Assembly (NCBI GenBank): GCA_015680685.1
Contig: MNCI01004089.1
Location: forward strand, 272,375-336,374
Source of the DNA: Gnetum montanum
Lineage: Eukaryota; Streptophyta; Gnetopsida; Gnetales; Gnetaceae
DNA length: 64,000 bases
Reading direction: 5' to 3'
Below the pieces are notes generated by a model. The model saw nothing but the letters and a program-made list of their open reading frames with translations, had not been told where the DNA came from and made no database searches. Both the position numbers and the translations under genes were made by a program. Below, in pieces: positions 43,901 through 56,475 of the stretch. Within the stretch, counting starts at the first letter, position 1. Each line of letters opens with the position of its first letter.

Positions 43901-45464
43901 TTACTAGATCAATTTTTGACCATTTAATGTAATGATCTAAAGTAGATCAATTTTTGTAACAAAGAAAATAGAGAAATAGACAAGGAAAAATCCTCTACAA
44001 ATATAGGTTAGATAGTGGCATTAGTGAATCAAATTGCAACAAGTTCATCTTCAATCAATGGAAAAAATAGTAATGAAAATCCTAAGCCCAATGATGGTGG
44101 ATAAAATACATCAAATGGAGGATAATAAAGGAGGCCACAAAGGGACAAGTCCAAATATCACAAATTTCCATTAACTATGGATTATGTTGCTGAAAAATGG
44201 ACACATTATGTGTACACAAGTTTCAAAATAAACAAGGACATGATTAAAAAATTTCAAGAACCTGACCATTGATCCTTCCCAACATGTGAAGGGAGATCAA
44301 CCTATTCCTAAGTGGTTAAATCCTAAAAGGTTTACTACTATAATGAGACTCTAGGTCATGATACTTATGATTGTAACATGCTCAAATATGATGTTATAGC
44401 ATTGGTAGAGAAAGAAGAAACAATGTTCAACAATCATATGTAATCCAACAATTATTACATGCAAATTTACTAAGATCTTCTTAATGCCTATTTAAGAAGA
44501 ATTTTTTCCTTTCATTTGGAGTCCAAAATTTATTTCCCAAAAATCTCATTTTCATATATTAAATTTTCTTATCTACCTCTTCAACCTTGTCAAGGCTCAA
44601 AAATACTTTTATAATTAATCTTGCTTGGAATCATACCAATGTCTCTACTTTTCAAGATGTAGGTAGGGCTCCATGATTCATTAACACGACACCTTACTAT
44701 GATGAAGTTCATGCACATTCTAATTCCACTTTTATCTATCTCTCTTTATCTTTAAAAAATAAAGTTTCTACTTTCCTACTCATCTTCTTAACTATCCTCA
44801 TGTTTTACCCTATGCTATTCCTATACCATCTTGTTCCTTATCCCCACCTAAGTTACAAGAACCTATCTTGCTCTCTACCATTGCATTGCCTATCAAAATC
44901 CTTACATGAGCTAAAAAGGAAGTGGTGGTCAAAAAAAAAATAAAGAAAAGGAACATGCCAATAAACAACCTATTTAAAACAAAAAGAAAGTTTCATTTTA
45001 GGATGCATCAAATGTAAATCCTCTTACTCCTATTTTCATCTCAACTCATTCACCTATATTGGATGCTCTTCCTTCTACACTAGTTGCAAAGAATGAAACT
45101 GTTGTGGTTAAGGATTTACCCCAAGTTACTTCTATAATAAAGTTAAAAGGGATAAAAATTTCTCTTTTTGATCTCATCTCTACTTCAAAGGAGTAGTGTT
45201 TAGCATTAGAGGAGCTTCAAAAGTCTATCATAGTACATATATACATTCAACCTCATGTTCATGTGATCTTATGGCACTCAATATTTTTGTGCTATGAGGC
45301 TAACTATTTGGTTTTCAAGGGAGAAAAAATCAAACACATCTTGTGATGGATGTCATCTACCAGTTGCCAATCTACATAATTGTATTGATAAAAAATAACA
45401 TGTTACTACACTTGGTGCATGTAGATGATGGATTTATAGCCAATGTTATCTTATGGATAGTTAA
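43900..45464 (+). pseudogene. Gag end and protease start of LTR element G
   Basis: Near 44330-44400 the plus strand encodes a zinc-knuckle-like block (LGHDTYDCNMLKYDV), the GHDT..C..L signature of Tat Gag. Near 45410-45464 it encodes LVHVDDGFIANVILWIVNE, the protease active-site strand with DDG as in A, B and D. The frame is cut at 45464 by the LTR of element F. RT and integrase are absent from the window. Many stops between the two blocks show advanced decay. Confidence 0.6.
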
Positions 45465-46402
45465 TGAAGCATCAATTGGTTGCATCGACGTAGCCTCTTC
45501 AATGCAACCACTTCAAGGCAACTACTTTGAGGTAGCCACTTCAATGCATCTACCTTGACATAATTTCTTCAATGTAGCCATGTCAACAAGGCCACATCGA
45601 CAAGGCCTTGTTGACATGGCCCCATCAATGTAAATGATGCATTGACGAGTCCTTGTCAACATGGCCCCATTGAAGTAAATGATGCATTAAAGAGAACCCA
45701 TTGATGCATGTAATGATGCATTAATACATGTGCTCCTTTCATGTATTGGCATTCTTTGATCAATAGAGTAGCCAAAATATTACAGTTTTATTCTATAGTC
45801 TTAGAGAATAGTCAGTGAGTTCCCATAGTGTAGATCTGAGTTAGTTGTATGACATCTTATTCGAGTGGCAATGTACTTGGACACATTCCATGAACAAAAA
45901 TAAGATCAAGATTAATTCTTATTCATTGTAGCACTTTGACTAAGATTAAATTTACTTTCCATGTAATTTACATTTCATGTACTTAGTTAATATTTATATT
46001 TCCATGCATGTTAATGAATTGGTAGAATGAGCACATATTCACTTGGCAATCCTAGTAGCACTATTGCTTGGTAATCCTAGTTGTGGAGGATGTGTACGGC
46101 AAGTTGATCATGGACACTCACTGCCCATAGGCTAGTTTAGGCTTTACTTTCTATTGGTAATTAGTTAAATAATTGATTTTTTTATTGTCATTCAGAGTAT
46201 CCTAAGGCCAAAACAACATCAAGAATCATATGCCTCACTTTGGACTAAACCATACATGACAAAGCTACCACTAGTCCAAGTGGGAAGACAACAAATTGCG
46301 ATCAAGGCATAATGATCTAGATGCCACAACTAGTCCCATCCATGGAATTTGATCGAATCATGCATAAACACTTGTGATTCATATGGTTGGCCATAGTGCA
46401 TC
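45465..46402 (+). repeat. Left LTR of element F
   Basis: Starts TGAAGCATCAATTGG and is homologous to 50858-51862. The end near 46402 is less sure: the right copy ends in CCACTCATCA, while the left has a short deletion and then CATCA. It cuts the protease of element G. No convincing primer binding site follows. Confidence 0.62.
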
Positions 46403-46856
46403 ATATGGAGAGAACATTCATTAGAGAACTAATGAGATATATATTAAAGAAAATTGGAGTGACCAACCTTATGTAGGTGTTTCATATGTTCATGACCACC
46501 CTAACTACACTCAAAGACCTCATTCACTTAAGGCAAATAATCCTAGAGGATATGAAAAAAGGCCTAGACCAGGGGAGGCCTCAAGGCTAGGAACATCCTC
46601 AAACCCTATAAAGGTTAAATCAAGGGATCATGGGGAATACTATAGAAACCATGGTGACTCTCCGAGTTCCTCATCTTCCTCTTCCTCTTCAATGTCTAGT
46701 TATGATGAAGATGAAAATAGGTATAGAGATAGAGCTCCACTATGGGGTTGAAATAAAAATAGAAATTGAGACCAAGAGCAAAATCAAAAACATCAAAATG
46801 AGCATAGACAAAATCATTATGATCAAATAAATAGAAATAGAAATTTTTACCACAAC

Positions 46857-49146
46857 ATGCCTGATGAAAATGAACCCTTGTTTGCCACTAAGATCATGAT
46901 GCAAATCATCGAGGTCATTACAATACCCCACAAGCATCGTAAGGAAAGTCGCATCAAAAGGCTTGATATGAATAACATCCCTAAATTTTTGGGAGGCTAT
47001 GATTATGATCCACAAAATCATTTGCAAGCCTTCCATGATTCCTACATCTTACAAAACATTGAAAGTGGATGGCAAAAGCTTAAGCTCTTTTCTAGGATAC
47101 TAATAGACAAAGCCAAAGTGTGGTATAGATCATTCAAACCAAATTCAATCCATTAGTGGTCCACATTGTTGGAACTCTTCAATGAGAGATACCAAACTTA
47201 TGTGAGGGTGTCCAACCTAAGGAAATGAATCCAAGGATGGAAATAGGAACAACATGAACCCTTAGATATGGCCCTAGATAGATACTATTCTCTACTAAAT
47301 AAACATCTAGGCCATGGTCTCTCTCAAGAAGAGTAACCTTTCCACATCATAGATGGGCTTCATAGTCAAATGAGATAGAGCCTTGGGATGTATGATCAAG
47401 GTCAATTATATGAACTAGCAACCCATAAAATCCAAATTCTAATCAATCATGTGGCGAAAGAAGGAGAGCTATGTAAATGAGAGAATGTAGAGGAAAATAA
47501 TTGGGACCCAAATCTTCAAAAGAAAAGGATCCATATCTATGATAAGGAAAAAGAGGTAGCTCTTGATGAGGTGATTTCACAGCAAACCTTGCCAATGTAA
47601 GAGTCTATTACTAAACTTCAAGCAAGGTTAGATAAAATGTTGAAAAGGATAAACAAAAAAGTTACAACTTGTGTAGAAACCATAAAGGAGAGATTAGCAC
47701 AGATCAAATCAAGGGATCAATAGAGAAGTAAGAACACTAATTAACAAAAAGGCAAAATGGCTATAGAAGAAGAGACTATAGACTCAACCACTGAAGAAGA
47801 TGATGGATGTGACATATGTCCATATGACCATCCAAAGGGCTATTGTCCAATCATGTTACATCTACATGAGTATTGGGATTTTGCATTGAATCCCAAGTTT
47901 GTACAAAAGCAAATGCCTAGGAAATTACCGTACTCACAAGGTAATTATAGACTATCCTACAACCAACTATACTATCCTAGTGGAACTTCTTATTAGCATC
48001 AAAACTACTATCAACTGTAGTGGCAAAACCCATAGTTTTGGGGGAGGCCATCATCAACCTAGCGCTACCCCTACTATTAGCCAAATGCATACGAATATTA
48101 TATTCAACAACCTATTTCCCAACTAGTTCTAATTCTTTTACTTCAAATCACCACTACTACTCTTCCAAATATCATCATCCCACAACATCTTCTATGAGGT
48201 CACCACCTCACACCTCTCATTCTTTGTCATATCCTTAATATTCTCATACTTCCTTCCATCATATTTCACCACCAATAACATAGGAAGGTTCAGCACCATG
48301 ACATCAATGAGAGAATGCCACTTCTATTGCAAACATACACAAAAATCATAATATAGTAGATCTCCACCACAATATCATAAATGCCTTTTCTTTAGGATGG
48401 TTCCCATGCATAAGTACAACACTCGTGGACCTACTAACTCATCAAAACTAGCACAAGGAAAATTTGATACAACAACCTTCCTCACCAGGATGATGTCTCT
48501 TAATCATATGAAAAAGCCAACAACCATTACCACTCCAACACAAGACATAAACAATAAACTCATCATTGTGGAGAGATAGGAAAATCCATGCATCACTAAT
48601 AGTAAAGGGTATAGTTGTGGACCAAAAATTCAAAATATTAACACAACCCAAAACAAAGCTAAGGAACAAGTGTGTGAGAGAAAACTAATGTATGTAGTAG
48701 CCACTGAACTAAGAGACACCTAATGGCTTGAAAATGAGAATATAAAATTGTTTCAAAGATGCATGGAGGCAATTGATCCACTTAATAGTTCTATAATTAA
48801 GAAAATGGACCAAATAGAGGACTTAGACATAGATATCTTACACTTTGATTATACACCAAAAAAGGATATTAAACATGGAGACTTGGGAATTAAAACAGAA
48901 AATCAAAAAGAAGTAGCAAACACATCTAAACCCCCCAAAATAGAAATACCTTCAAGTTTAGATGAAGATATGTCTCTAAATGATCCAAATAAGACTATCA
49001 CCAATGTTAGATGTGATACCATGCAATTAATTAAATCAATAATAGTGATAGATGGAAAACTAATAGTGTATAATGAGGGAATTGTGCAATCCATCTCTCA
49101 AATGTGCAGCCATAAGATTAGTCATGAGAGAGATGATCCATCCTAG
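46857..49146 (+). pseudogene. Gag remnants of element F
   Basis: Gag capsid signatures: NIPKFLGGYDYDPQNHLQAF, KAKVWYRSFKP, LFNERY and YSLLNKHL. After several stops a further frame at 47757 has DICPYDHPKGYCP, possibly a degenerate knuckle, and another at 48748-49146 is acidic and of unknown identity. Gag forms the particle. The layout of the first part matches Ty3/gypsy Gag in the other elements, but the sequence is a different family and more decayed. Confidence 0.65.
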
Positions 49147-49149
49147 TTT

Positions 49150-50857
49150 AAGAACTAATAATTATTTTTCACCTTTTTTGTTTTACAATTTTAATTGTTT
49201 TCCTATTTCTTCTAAAACTTTATGATTCTTCATATGTTTTCCATTTCTTAATATTTCTTTTCTTTTCTTTATAATCTTCTCTTTTCCTAAGTTATTTTCT
49301 TTATGTTTATGAATGTCTTTTATGTTTCTATTAATAATATTGCCAAGTCATGATGCAGAAGTCAACACTATGTGTTGGGTTTTTGTTTTATGCTATCAAG
49401 ATGATTGGTTCTAATAGACAAAACAAATAAAAGGAAGAGAGAGATAAAATAATGGGAATTCAAAGCACACCCCTTAGACACAATAACGAGTTACAAGCAC
49501 TAGTTATGGGGTTGGAAAGGCATGTTACCCATGCCTGAAGACACCCCTCTAACTAAGGCCCTTCCTTCCTTCTTCTCTTTTTGGAGTTATGATTGTTCTT
49601 TAAGGTGGTTGTGGACTCATGATGGTTGGTAGAATGGAACACATTAATGAGAGGTTACTATTCATGGTATGGACTTGGTCTAAACTTGGATGGATAGGTA
49701 TGATAATCATTTTAATCACATTTTTCACAAGAACCTATTGTGGACATGGTTAAGTACCTTACATATCAATCTCTACAATCCCTTATCATCCCATTATTCA
49801 CCTCACTATTGCATGTGATTATGAGCCTTTTGGTTTTGTATAGTATAGTACAACATCCCAACCACGGCACTTGTGTGTTATTTGGAACAAAGGCATGGTC
49901 TACATTTAACTTCTCGAGTGCCCATAGACATCTATAGAAGTGGTTTCACAAGGGCATTATGGTAGGAGCCTATTTTCCTTATTTTTTCCTTTTAATTACT
50001 TATTTTTACTTTTTCCTAATTTTTTGTTAAAATATTCTTCAAGTTCAATATTTCTTGACCATCTTATAAATCAAACATTTGGTTTCAATTGTTTAAAAAT
50101 GTGTGTGCTTCTAGAGTTATGCTTATTAGTCATGGGGGATAGGGATGTCCACTTTCAAACTTTTCTAACATCCTATTTTCAAACATCATGGTAACTAATA
50201 GTAATTGACCATAATAATGTGAGCAACTTGATGATTTTAATTACCTCATAGCCTTGGGCACCTTGTGCTTAAGAAAAAACTAAGGAATCTAAAAAGGGTT
50301 AATTATTAAGGAAAATTTACCAAAACTAATTTTGATCCTTTGGTGACTATAGGTGATGCTAAAAGAAACACCTAAGGAAGAAGGTCTTTTTCCAGGAACA
50401 AAAACAAAGCTAAGATGTGGGACAATAGAGGATATGCCCATGGAAAAATCATAGCACATACAAGATAGCAGCTCAAGCATCCTATGTTTCCTAGATCCAT
50501 GCAACAAGGAAAAGAATTTTTAGTCCATCCTTCAAGAATGTTCCACATAACCAGAGAAGCATCAACATAACAATCAAGGTTGGCAATCTACCATCACTAG
50601 AAATAATAAGAAGAATCATCTTAAGTGAATTTTTGAAGACCTTTGCACATTTTTTAATCTCTAATGTCTATCCAATCTTTTTGTCATTTTGTCATTTTTA
50701 ATGCATCCATTCAAATAAAATTTTGTAATGTGGCACTCAAAGTCAGTTAGTAGTTAGCATTAGTCAATAATCCCATCATTCCCAATTTTTTGTAAAGAAA
50801 GCTTAGTCCTATCATGTTCACTCAAGGATAAGTTTTTATTCAGTTGTGGGGGTATGA
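49150..50857. other. 3' interior of element F without genes
   Basis: No coding signal. The part 49455-49590 is the reverse complement of 54960-55085 in element H (shared blocks include TTCAAAGCACACCCCTTA and CTCTAACTAAGGCCCTTC). The end is a polypurine tract, 50844-50857. Confidence 0.55.
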
Positions 50858-51862
50858 TGAAGCATTAGTTGGTTTCATTGACATAGTTGCTTCGAGGAAA
50901 CCACTTTGATGCAGCTACATTAATGCAAATACTTTGAAGTAGCCACATTAATGTAGCCATGTCAACAAGGCCCCATTGACATGACCCCATCGATGTAAAT
51001 GATGTGTTAATGAGGCTCCATAGACCTAAATGATGCATTGACAAGGCCCTATCAACATATGCAATCATGTGTTGATGAGGCCCCATCAATGTAGTGTCTA
51101 TTTTTTTTATAAATATGCATGCTCTCATCATGTATTAGCATTCTTTGGTTAATAGAGTAGCAAAACTCTTGTAGTTTTATTCCACATTCTTAGAGAACAA
51201 TCAGTGAGTACTTGCATTGTGGATCTAAGTCAGTTGTACGGTGTCTTATTTGAGTGGAAATATGGTTGGACACATTCCATGAACGGCAATAAGATCGAGA
51301 TTGATTCTTATTCATTACATCACTTTGACTTAGATTAAATTTACTTTCCATGAAAGTTACATTTCAGGTACTTAGTTAATATTTATGTTCCCATGCATGT
51401 TAATGAATTAGCAGAATAAGCATGACTAGTTTTGAGTGTAAACACATATTCACTTGGTAATCCTAGTAGCATTAGTGCTTGGTTTTTCTAGTAGCATACC
51501 ACTTGGTAATCCCAATAGTGGATACATGGGTTCAAGACGTGTACGGAAAGCTGAGCATGGCCACTCATCACCTATAAGCTAGTTTATACTTTACTTTCTA
51601 TTGCCAATTATTTAAATAATTGATTTCTTTATTGTCATTAGGAGTATCCTATGGCCAAAACAACATCAAGAATCATATGCCTCTCTTTGGACTAAACCAT
51701 ATGTGACAAAGCTACCACTAGTCCAAGTGGGAAGACAATGAACTATGTTCAAAGCATAATGATCTAAATGCCACAACTAGTCCCATCCATGGAATTTGAT
51801 TGGATTGTGTGTGAATGTTTGAGTCATATGGTTAGGCATAGGGGGTACCTTGCCACTCATCA
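50858..51862 (+). repeat. Right LTR of element F
   Basis: Starts TGAAGCATTAGTTGG after the polypurine tract and ends GCCACTCATCA. Homologous to the left LTR along nearly its whole length (for example GGCCAAAACAACATCAAGAA is shared). Its last 25 bases are the inverse of the first bases of LTR H. Confidence 0.65.
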
Positions 51863-53012
51863 ACAATCATTAAGTATCTCAACCTTAAAAAATATGTCAC
51901 GTACTTTAATTACAACTCCTCTTCAGTTTCATTTATTGATGCTAGAGTAGAAGTTCTAAGAGCAATAAAATTATCTTTTTCAATAAGAATTTTGATTATC
52001 TTTGAGCCCATATTCACTACTATTGGAGAATCGTCTAGAATTGATGCTATTCTAGGATGATCTTGTTAAGCATACAATCATGTTGTTTTCTCACCTTTGC
52101 ATCAAGGGATATTTTTCTAACTTACCTAATCTCTCTACAACTTTGGTTGTTTTTTCCTTCAAATTCTCCTCTTCTAAATTAATCACCTCAATGAAGCTAC
52201 ACTAAGTTTCTTCATTGCCTATCCCTCATCCTATCTTTTCAAGGTGCCTTCCCTCATCACCTCCATCCTATGAGTTGGATCTTGGTAGATTAATTGCTTT
52301 CTAGGTAGCATCACATTGTTGAAAATAGAGGACTTAATTACATTCTTATGTAAGAATGTTGCTACCATCACTAAACCACCTAGTGCCAAAGGAAGGATCA
52401 CCACAATATGCATCACATGCTGATGCATAGGATGAGAGAATTCCTCCTCCTCTAACCTCTTTCCCTTATGATTGGTATAAGTTAATGACTCTGTGAAGTA
52501 CCACACTATCCTTGATGAGTTATCTAGTGACATTTTGTAAGTTCTAGATTCGAGATGTCTTTATTACACCATGTGTTTATGGCTTTCACATGCATGAGTA
52601 AGGTTTCTACCTCCCAAGTTTTTATCCTAGCCTTCTAAAAATTGAGAAATTAGATAGGGATGAATAAGTTTAGCTCACACAATTTCCAACTTTTGTCTAC
52701 TTATTTTACTTGATTTTCCAATTTAGGCATGTTCATACTCAAAGGGTAGAATCTTTGCATACCTCTAGACTTTGTTTCTTAAAATATGATTTCAAGAACA
52801 TCACATCATTTACAAAGCTTCAATTACAATAGAGTCTTAGGTATTAAGAAGCTCTCAAACTTCACAATGGATTCTTTCCCTTAAGAAATATACCCTACCC
52901 CTTAGGGTTAATTAAACCCTCAAGTCTTAACAAGGTTTCTAGCTTTGGAAGGAATATTTTCTCTCAAGAAACACATCCAACCTCTTAGAGTTCTAATAAG
53001 ATCTTAAGCTTT
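51863..53012. other. Stretch between two LTRs, unrecognised
   Basis: One minus-strand frame of 100 residues (52231-52533) gives no match I recognise. The stretch is AT-rich and probably an older repeat interrupted by F and H. Confidence 0.45.
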
Positions 53013-53801
53013 TGATGAGTGGCGAGGTACCCCTACACTCAACCATATGAATATGAGCCTGCACACGTGATCCAGTTGAACTCCAAGGACTAAGTGCTTA
53101 CATGCCCAAATGGAACACTTAAGGTTAATCAATCATTATCCTCCCAAGCTTACTTGTATTTTCATGGTTGTATGGTTAAGTAAGTTTGAGGTATGTGATT
53201 TTTATGTCTTTTATCTTTTTAATGACTATGCTAAGAGGTGAAGGGTGAAGAGACTAAGTGACTAACTTTAATTAACTAAGTTCTAATTTTCCTAGCATCA
53301 GTATCTATCCCCACTTGTGATACACACCTTGAACTAGTGCAACGCTACCGGGATTACCAAACGCTATTCATTACTAGGTTACCAAACATTACACACATGC
53401 TCGAAGCGGTCGTACTGAATGCACTTAACTAGGAGAGTTAAGGGATGAGAGAGATTTAATTATTTAAGAAATAAATTAAACATTTAACATTAACTAACTC
53501 CTATTTAGCTTAGCCCACACACTGCAAGGTTTATCAAAAAGTTCATCTTTATTTCTGTACACAAATGTGTGCTTAGGTACAATTTGCTCGAATAAAGATC
53601 TGTTCACTTTGAGACTCCTATTATGGGTGCATGGAAATTATTCTATTTTTGGAATGGTAAAACTTCCAAATTTTAGCTAAGGGTCTAGATCTAGATACTG
53701 AAACAAGGGAAAGCCACCTCTTATTTATAGAACTCGCGACTGGCTGCGATATCGCAGGGGCGAACACGATATCACGACTAATGCAATATCGCATCTCATC
53801 A
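53013..53801 (-). repeat. 3' LTR of element H
   Basis: Begins TGATGAGTGG and ends CATCTCATCA, with inverted termini TGATGAG/CTCATCA. A polypurine tract follows (TACCCCCATG, purine on the minus strand). A minus-strand TATA box (CTATAAATAA) is at 53721-53730, and GATATCGC is repeated near 53750-53795. Left-end similarity to the inverse of LTR F shows kinship. Confidence 0.65.
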
Positions 53802-55904
53802 TACCCCCATGATTGAATGAAAAATTGTCCTTGAGTTCCTTACAAAATATTGGGAAGGTATGGGATTATTGACTTGAATGATACTAATGGTGAATGGGTG
53901 ACATGTAAATGGATCATCATTACAAAACATGATAAACATAGTGTTCATGACAACAAGAGTGAACACTATACACATTTGACATCCAGCCTTATTTAGTAGC
54001 TGGGAGAGAAGAGAGAAAAGAGAGAGAAAAGAAAAAGTCTATTGTTGCCGACACCAAGATTGTGCTTTTCATTGTCCATCCATAAGCGTGTCATCAATCT
54101 TGTTCCTTGCATAACTACTTCAGCACCAATCCATTCTAAGTGTTCTCTCCAAATCCAATCCATTGTTGTATGATTGCCATTTTCACACACAACACAATCT
54201 TAAATTAGCAAGGGTAAATGAATCACAATGCAGTTGATACCTTGCCTCGGTGTAAGGCCCCATTGTATGGTATGGCTAATGTGGATCCAGAGATATAATA
54301 CTAGTGACTACCCGAGGTGTAGGGGTTAAGAGAAAATTGAAAAAATTGGACCAGGGTCCCCATGACTGAGGGCGAACCTCCGGTAGTGAGAGAATGGAAA
54401 AATGTAAGGAATAAGAAGGATGGAGAAAAAGAAACAACAGCAACACCGATAAAATGGATGTCAAAGATGGAGATGAACAAAATAGATGTTGATTGCAAAA
54501 ATGTTTAGGGAAAAGAAATTAACAGATGCACCAAAGAGGAATGTCAGTGGATCCTCCCCAAAGTAGGCTCATGCCCTTAATGCCCTAACAATCCCACATT
54601 CAAAGAGTTCGTAGGCTCTAGGAAGTTCATTTGGAGACAAGATTTAAATTCTTAACCAAAATAGTTTACCAAAAAAGAAAATAATGCATCAACCAAGATA
54701 TAGACTATCGATACAACTGGCAATGAGGTGATAAATGGAGAAAGAAGGATAGGAAGGAGAGAGTGGAATGGAGTCTCGAGAACAAGGTGGTGTACAGCCC
54801 CTTGTGTGTTAATGGTTAATGTGACTTAGTGGATCCCATTCCAAATCTAGCCTCAAGAAATCCACATCTAGTGACTTCACATTAATACATTTGGCCAATC
54901 CATCCACCTAAGGTAACACGAATGCCTTCATCAAAGAGCCACCACCATTCCAACGAAACAAAAGAGGAGAAAGTAGGAAGCAAGAAGGGCCTTAGTTAGA
55001 GGGAACATGTTTATTTAGTTCCATAATGAGTGCTTGTATCCCAGATGATTATTTAAGGGGTGTGCTTTGAATTCTCACTATTCTATTTTTTTTTTTTTGT
55101 TTTTTTATTTTTTTTTTCTTTTTGTGTTTTGCGTTAGAACCACACCATGCAAAGACTTATTATTTTTATTATCTCAACTTCCCAATAAAGGAGCAATGTC
55201 AGAATGGTACCAAAGACTCAAGAAGAAGACATCCAAGCACCCAAGAGACTGGCTAGCACAAATACATCAAATCCCCTTGAAGTCACACCCTTTTTAGTCC
55301 TTAAGTCCTTCCTTAGTTTGAGAAATACTCAATCACCAATTCATTGATAGTTCTTATTGTTGAGAAAGGGACTATATAGTTCCAAGCCAAGAGAGACCAT
55401 AGAAATTCATGGATGTATGGGTGACGTGGACTCATTACATGCTATATCGAAAAGAACCATACCTTAGTATCAACATCATAACTCAAAGGTAAAGACCAAA
55501 CATTAGCAATTAATGAAATACAATTCATACGATCTTTGGGAGCACTTATTAGGTAACGAATCAAATAAAATAAAAAAACACACAAAGAAATGGAGTGTAA
55601 ATAATGTTGTAAAACAAAAACAAGAAAAGTTAAAGAAATTTGTAAAACAAAAATTTAACAAGAAACTGAGGGCCTCAAATGATCAGCATAGGTGGCCATC
55701 TCCCCCATGACTAAATTGAAAAGGAGAGATCCAAAATAATGAGCGCTTGTTTAAATTTCTTAGAAGTGTCCAACTTCTCCCAATTGATGTTTTCAGGTTA
55801 AGGGTTGGAAGTTGGCGATGCTCTTGTTCCAGTGTATCTATGCTTTCGACGTGGCCGCAAGTTGGTCCCCCAGTTAGTTCCATGCATATTGGTGAGTTGC
55901 TCTC
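53802..55904. other. 3' interior of element H without RT
   Basis: No RT or integrase was found between the polypurine tract and protease. The part 54960-55085 is the reverse complement of 49455-49590 in element F. A long T-rich run lies at 55083-55125. The short frames are not recognisable. Confidence 0.5.
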
Positions 55905-56475
55905 TTAATTAGTTGTCAACCACTGGGTGTTTTCTTGTTGTGTGGTTGCTACATACAGGCACTTATGTACATTAACTTCTTGGGCACACCTATTGTATGC
56001 AGGAAATGCTAAACATTCCTGTACACCATCACCCTCTATATCATTGTATGTGATGCATGGAACCTTCTTTTTCAAGATCTTTCCATAAGTTTTTTCCTTA
56101 GATATTTCTAGGGAAAGATCATGGATTCCTAGGCATGTGTTTATGGTACTTAGCCATGCCCTTCCCATTATTATTGTGAAGTCCCCTTTGTCATTGTTTA
56201 CTTGGATCACTAGGAAATCAGTTGGGTATGACCAACCACACACAGTGGTAATGATGTCCTCCACCAGTCCCAAGGGAATGGTGATGGACTGGTCAGCCAG
56301 CTCTAAGAAAATATTGTTCTTCTTAAGTGGAGGTAGGTTCCAAGCTTTATACATTTCTTGTGATATTAAGTTGACTCCGGAACCTGAGTCAAGAAGAGAT
56401 TTACAAGGTTCATTCCCAGTAACTTGGAGATAAATTAAGGGACTTCCAAGATTAGAGAATTTCCTGGGAAGGTAG
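55905..56475 (-). CDS. Aspartic protease fragment of element H
   Basis: A retropepsin-like domain with the canonical active site LLDSGSGVNLIS, then FLELADQSITIPLGLVEDI and FTIIMGRAWLSTINTCLG. The arrangement fits a Ty3/gypsy protease of a lineage different from A and B, because here the triad is DSG. It is open up to the point where LTR D begins; the first residues of the frame on the right belong to LTR D. The substrate would be a Gag-Pol polyprotein. Confidence 0.75.

Larger units (their letters stand above)
45465..51862 (+). mobile_element. Gag-only LTR element F
   Basis: Plus-strand element with two LTRs about 0.94 and 1.0 kb long and a purine-rich tract (GTTGTGGGGGTATGA) directly before the right LTR. 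The interior has Gag pieces but no recognisable PR, RT or integrase, so it depended on others for movement. Flanking five bases (GTTAA left, ACAAT right) do not match, which suggests rearrangement. Related to H, which lies in the opposite orientation. Confidence 0.65.

Noticed and set aside
52231-52533. 100-codon minus-strand frame as a host gene
   Set aside because: No recognisable domain, AT-rich and flanked by LTRs; such a frame is expected by chance in this composition.
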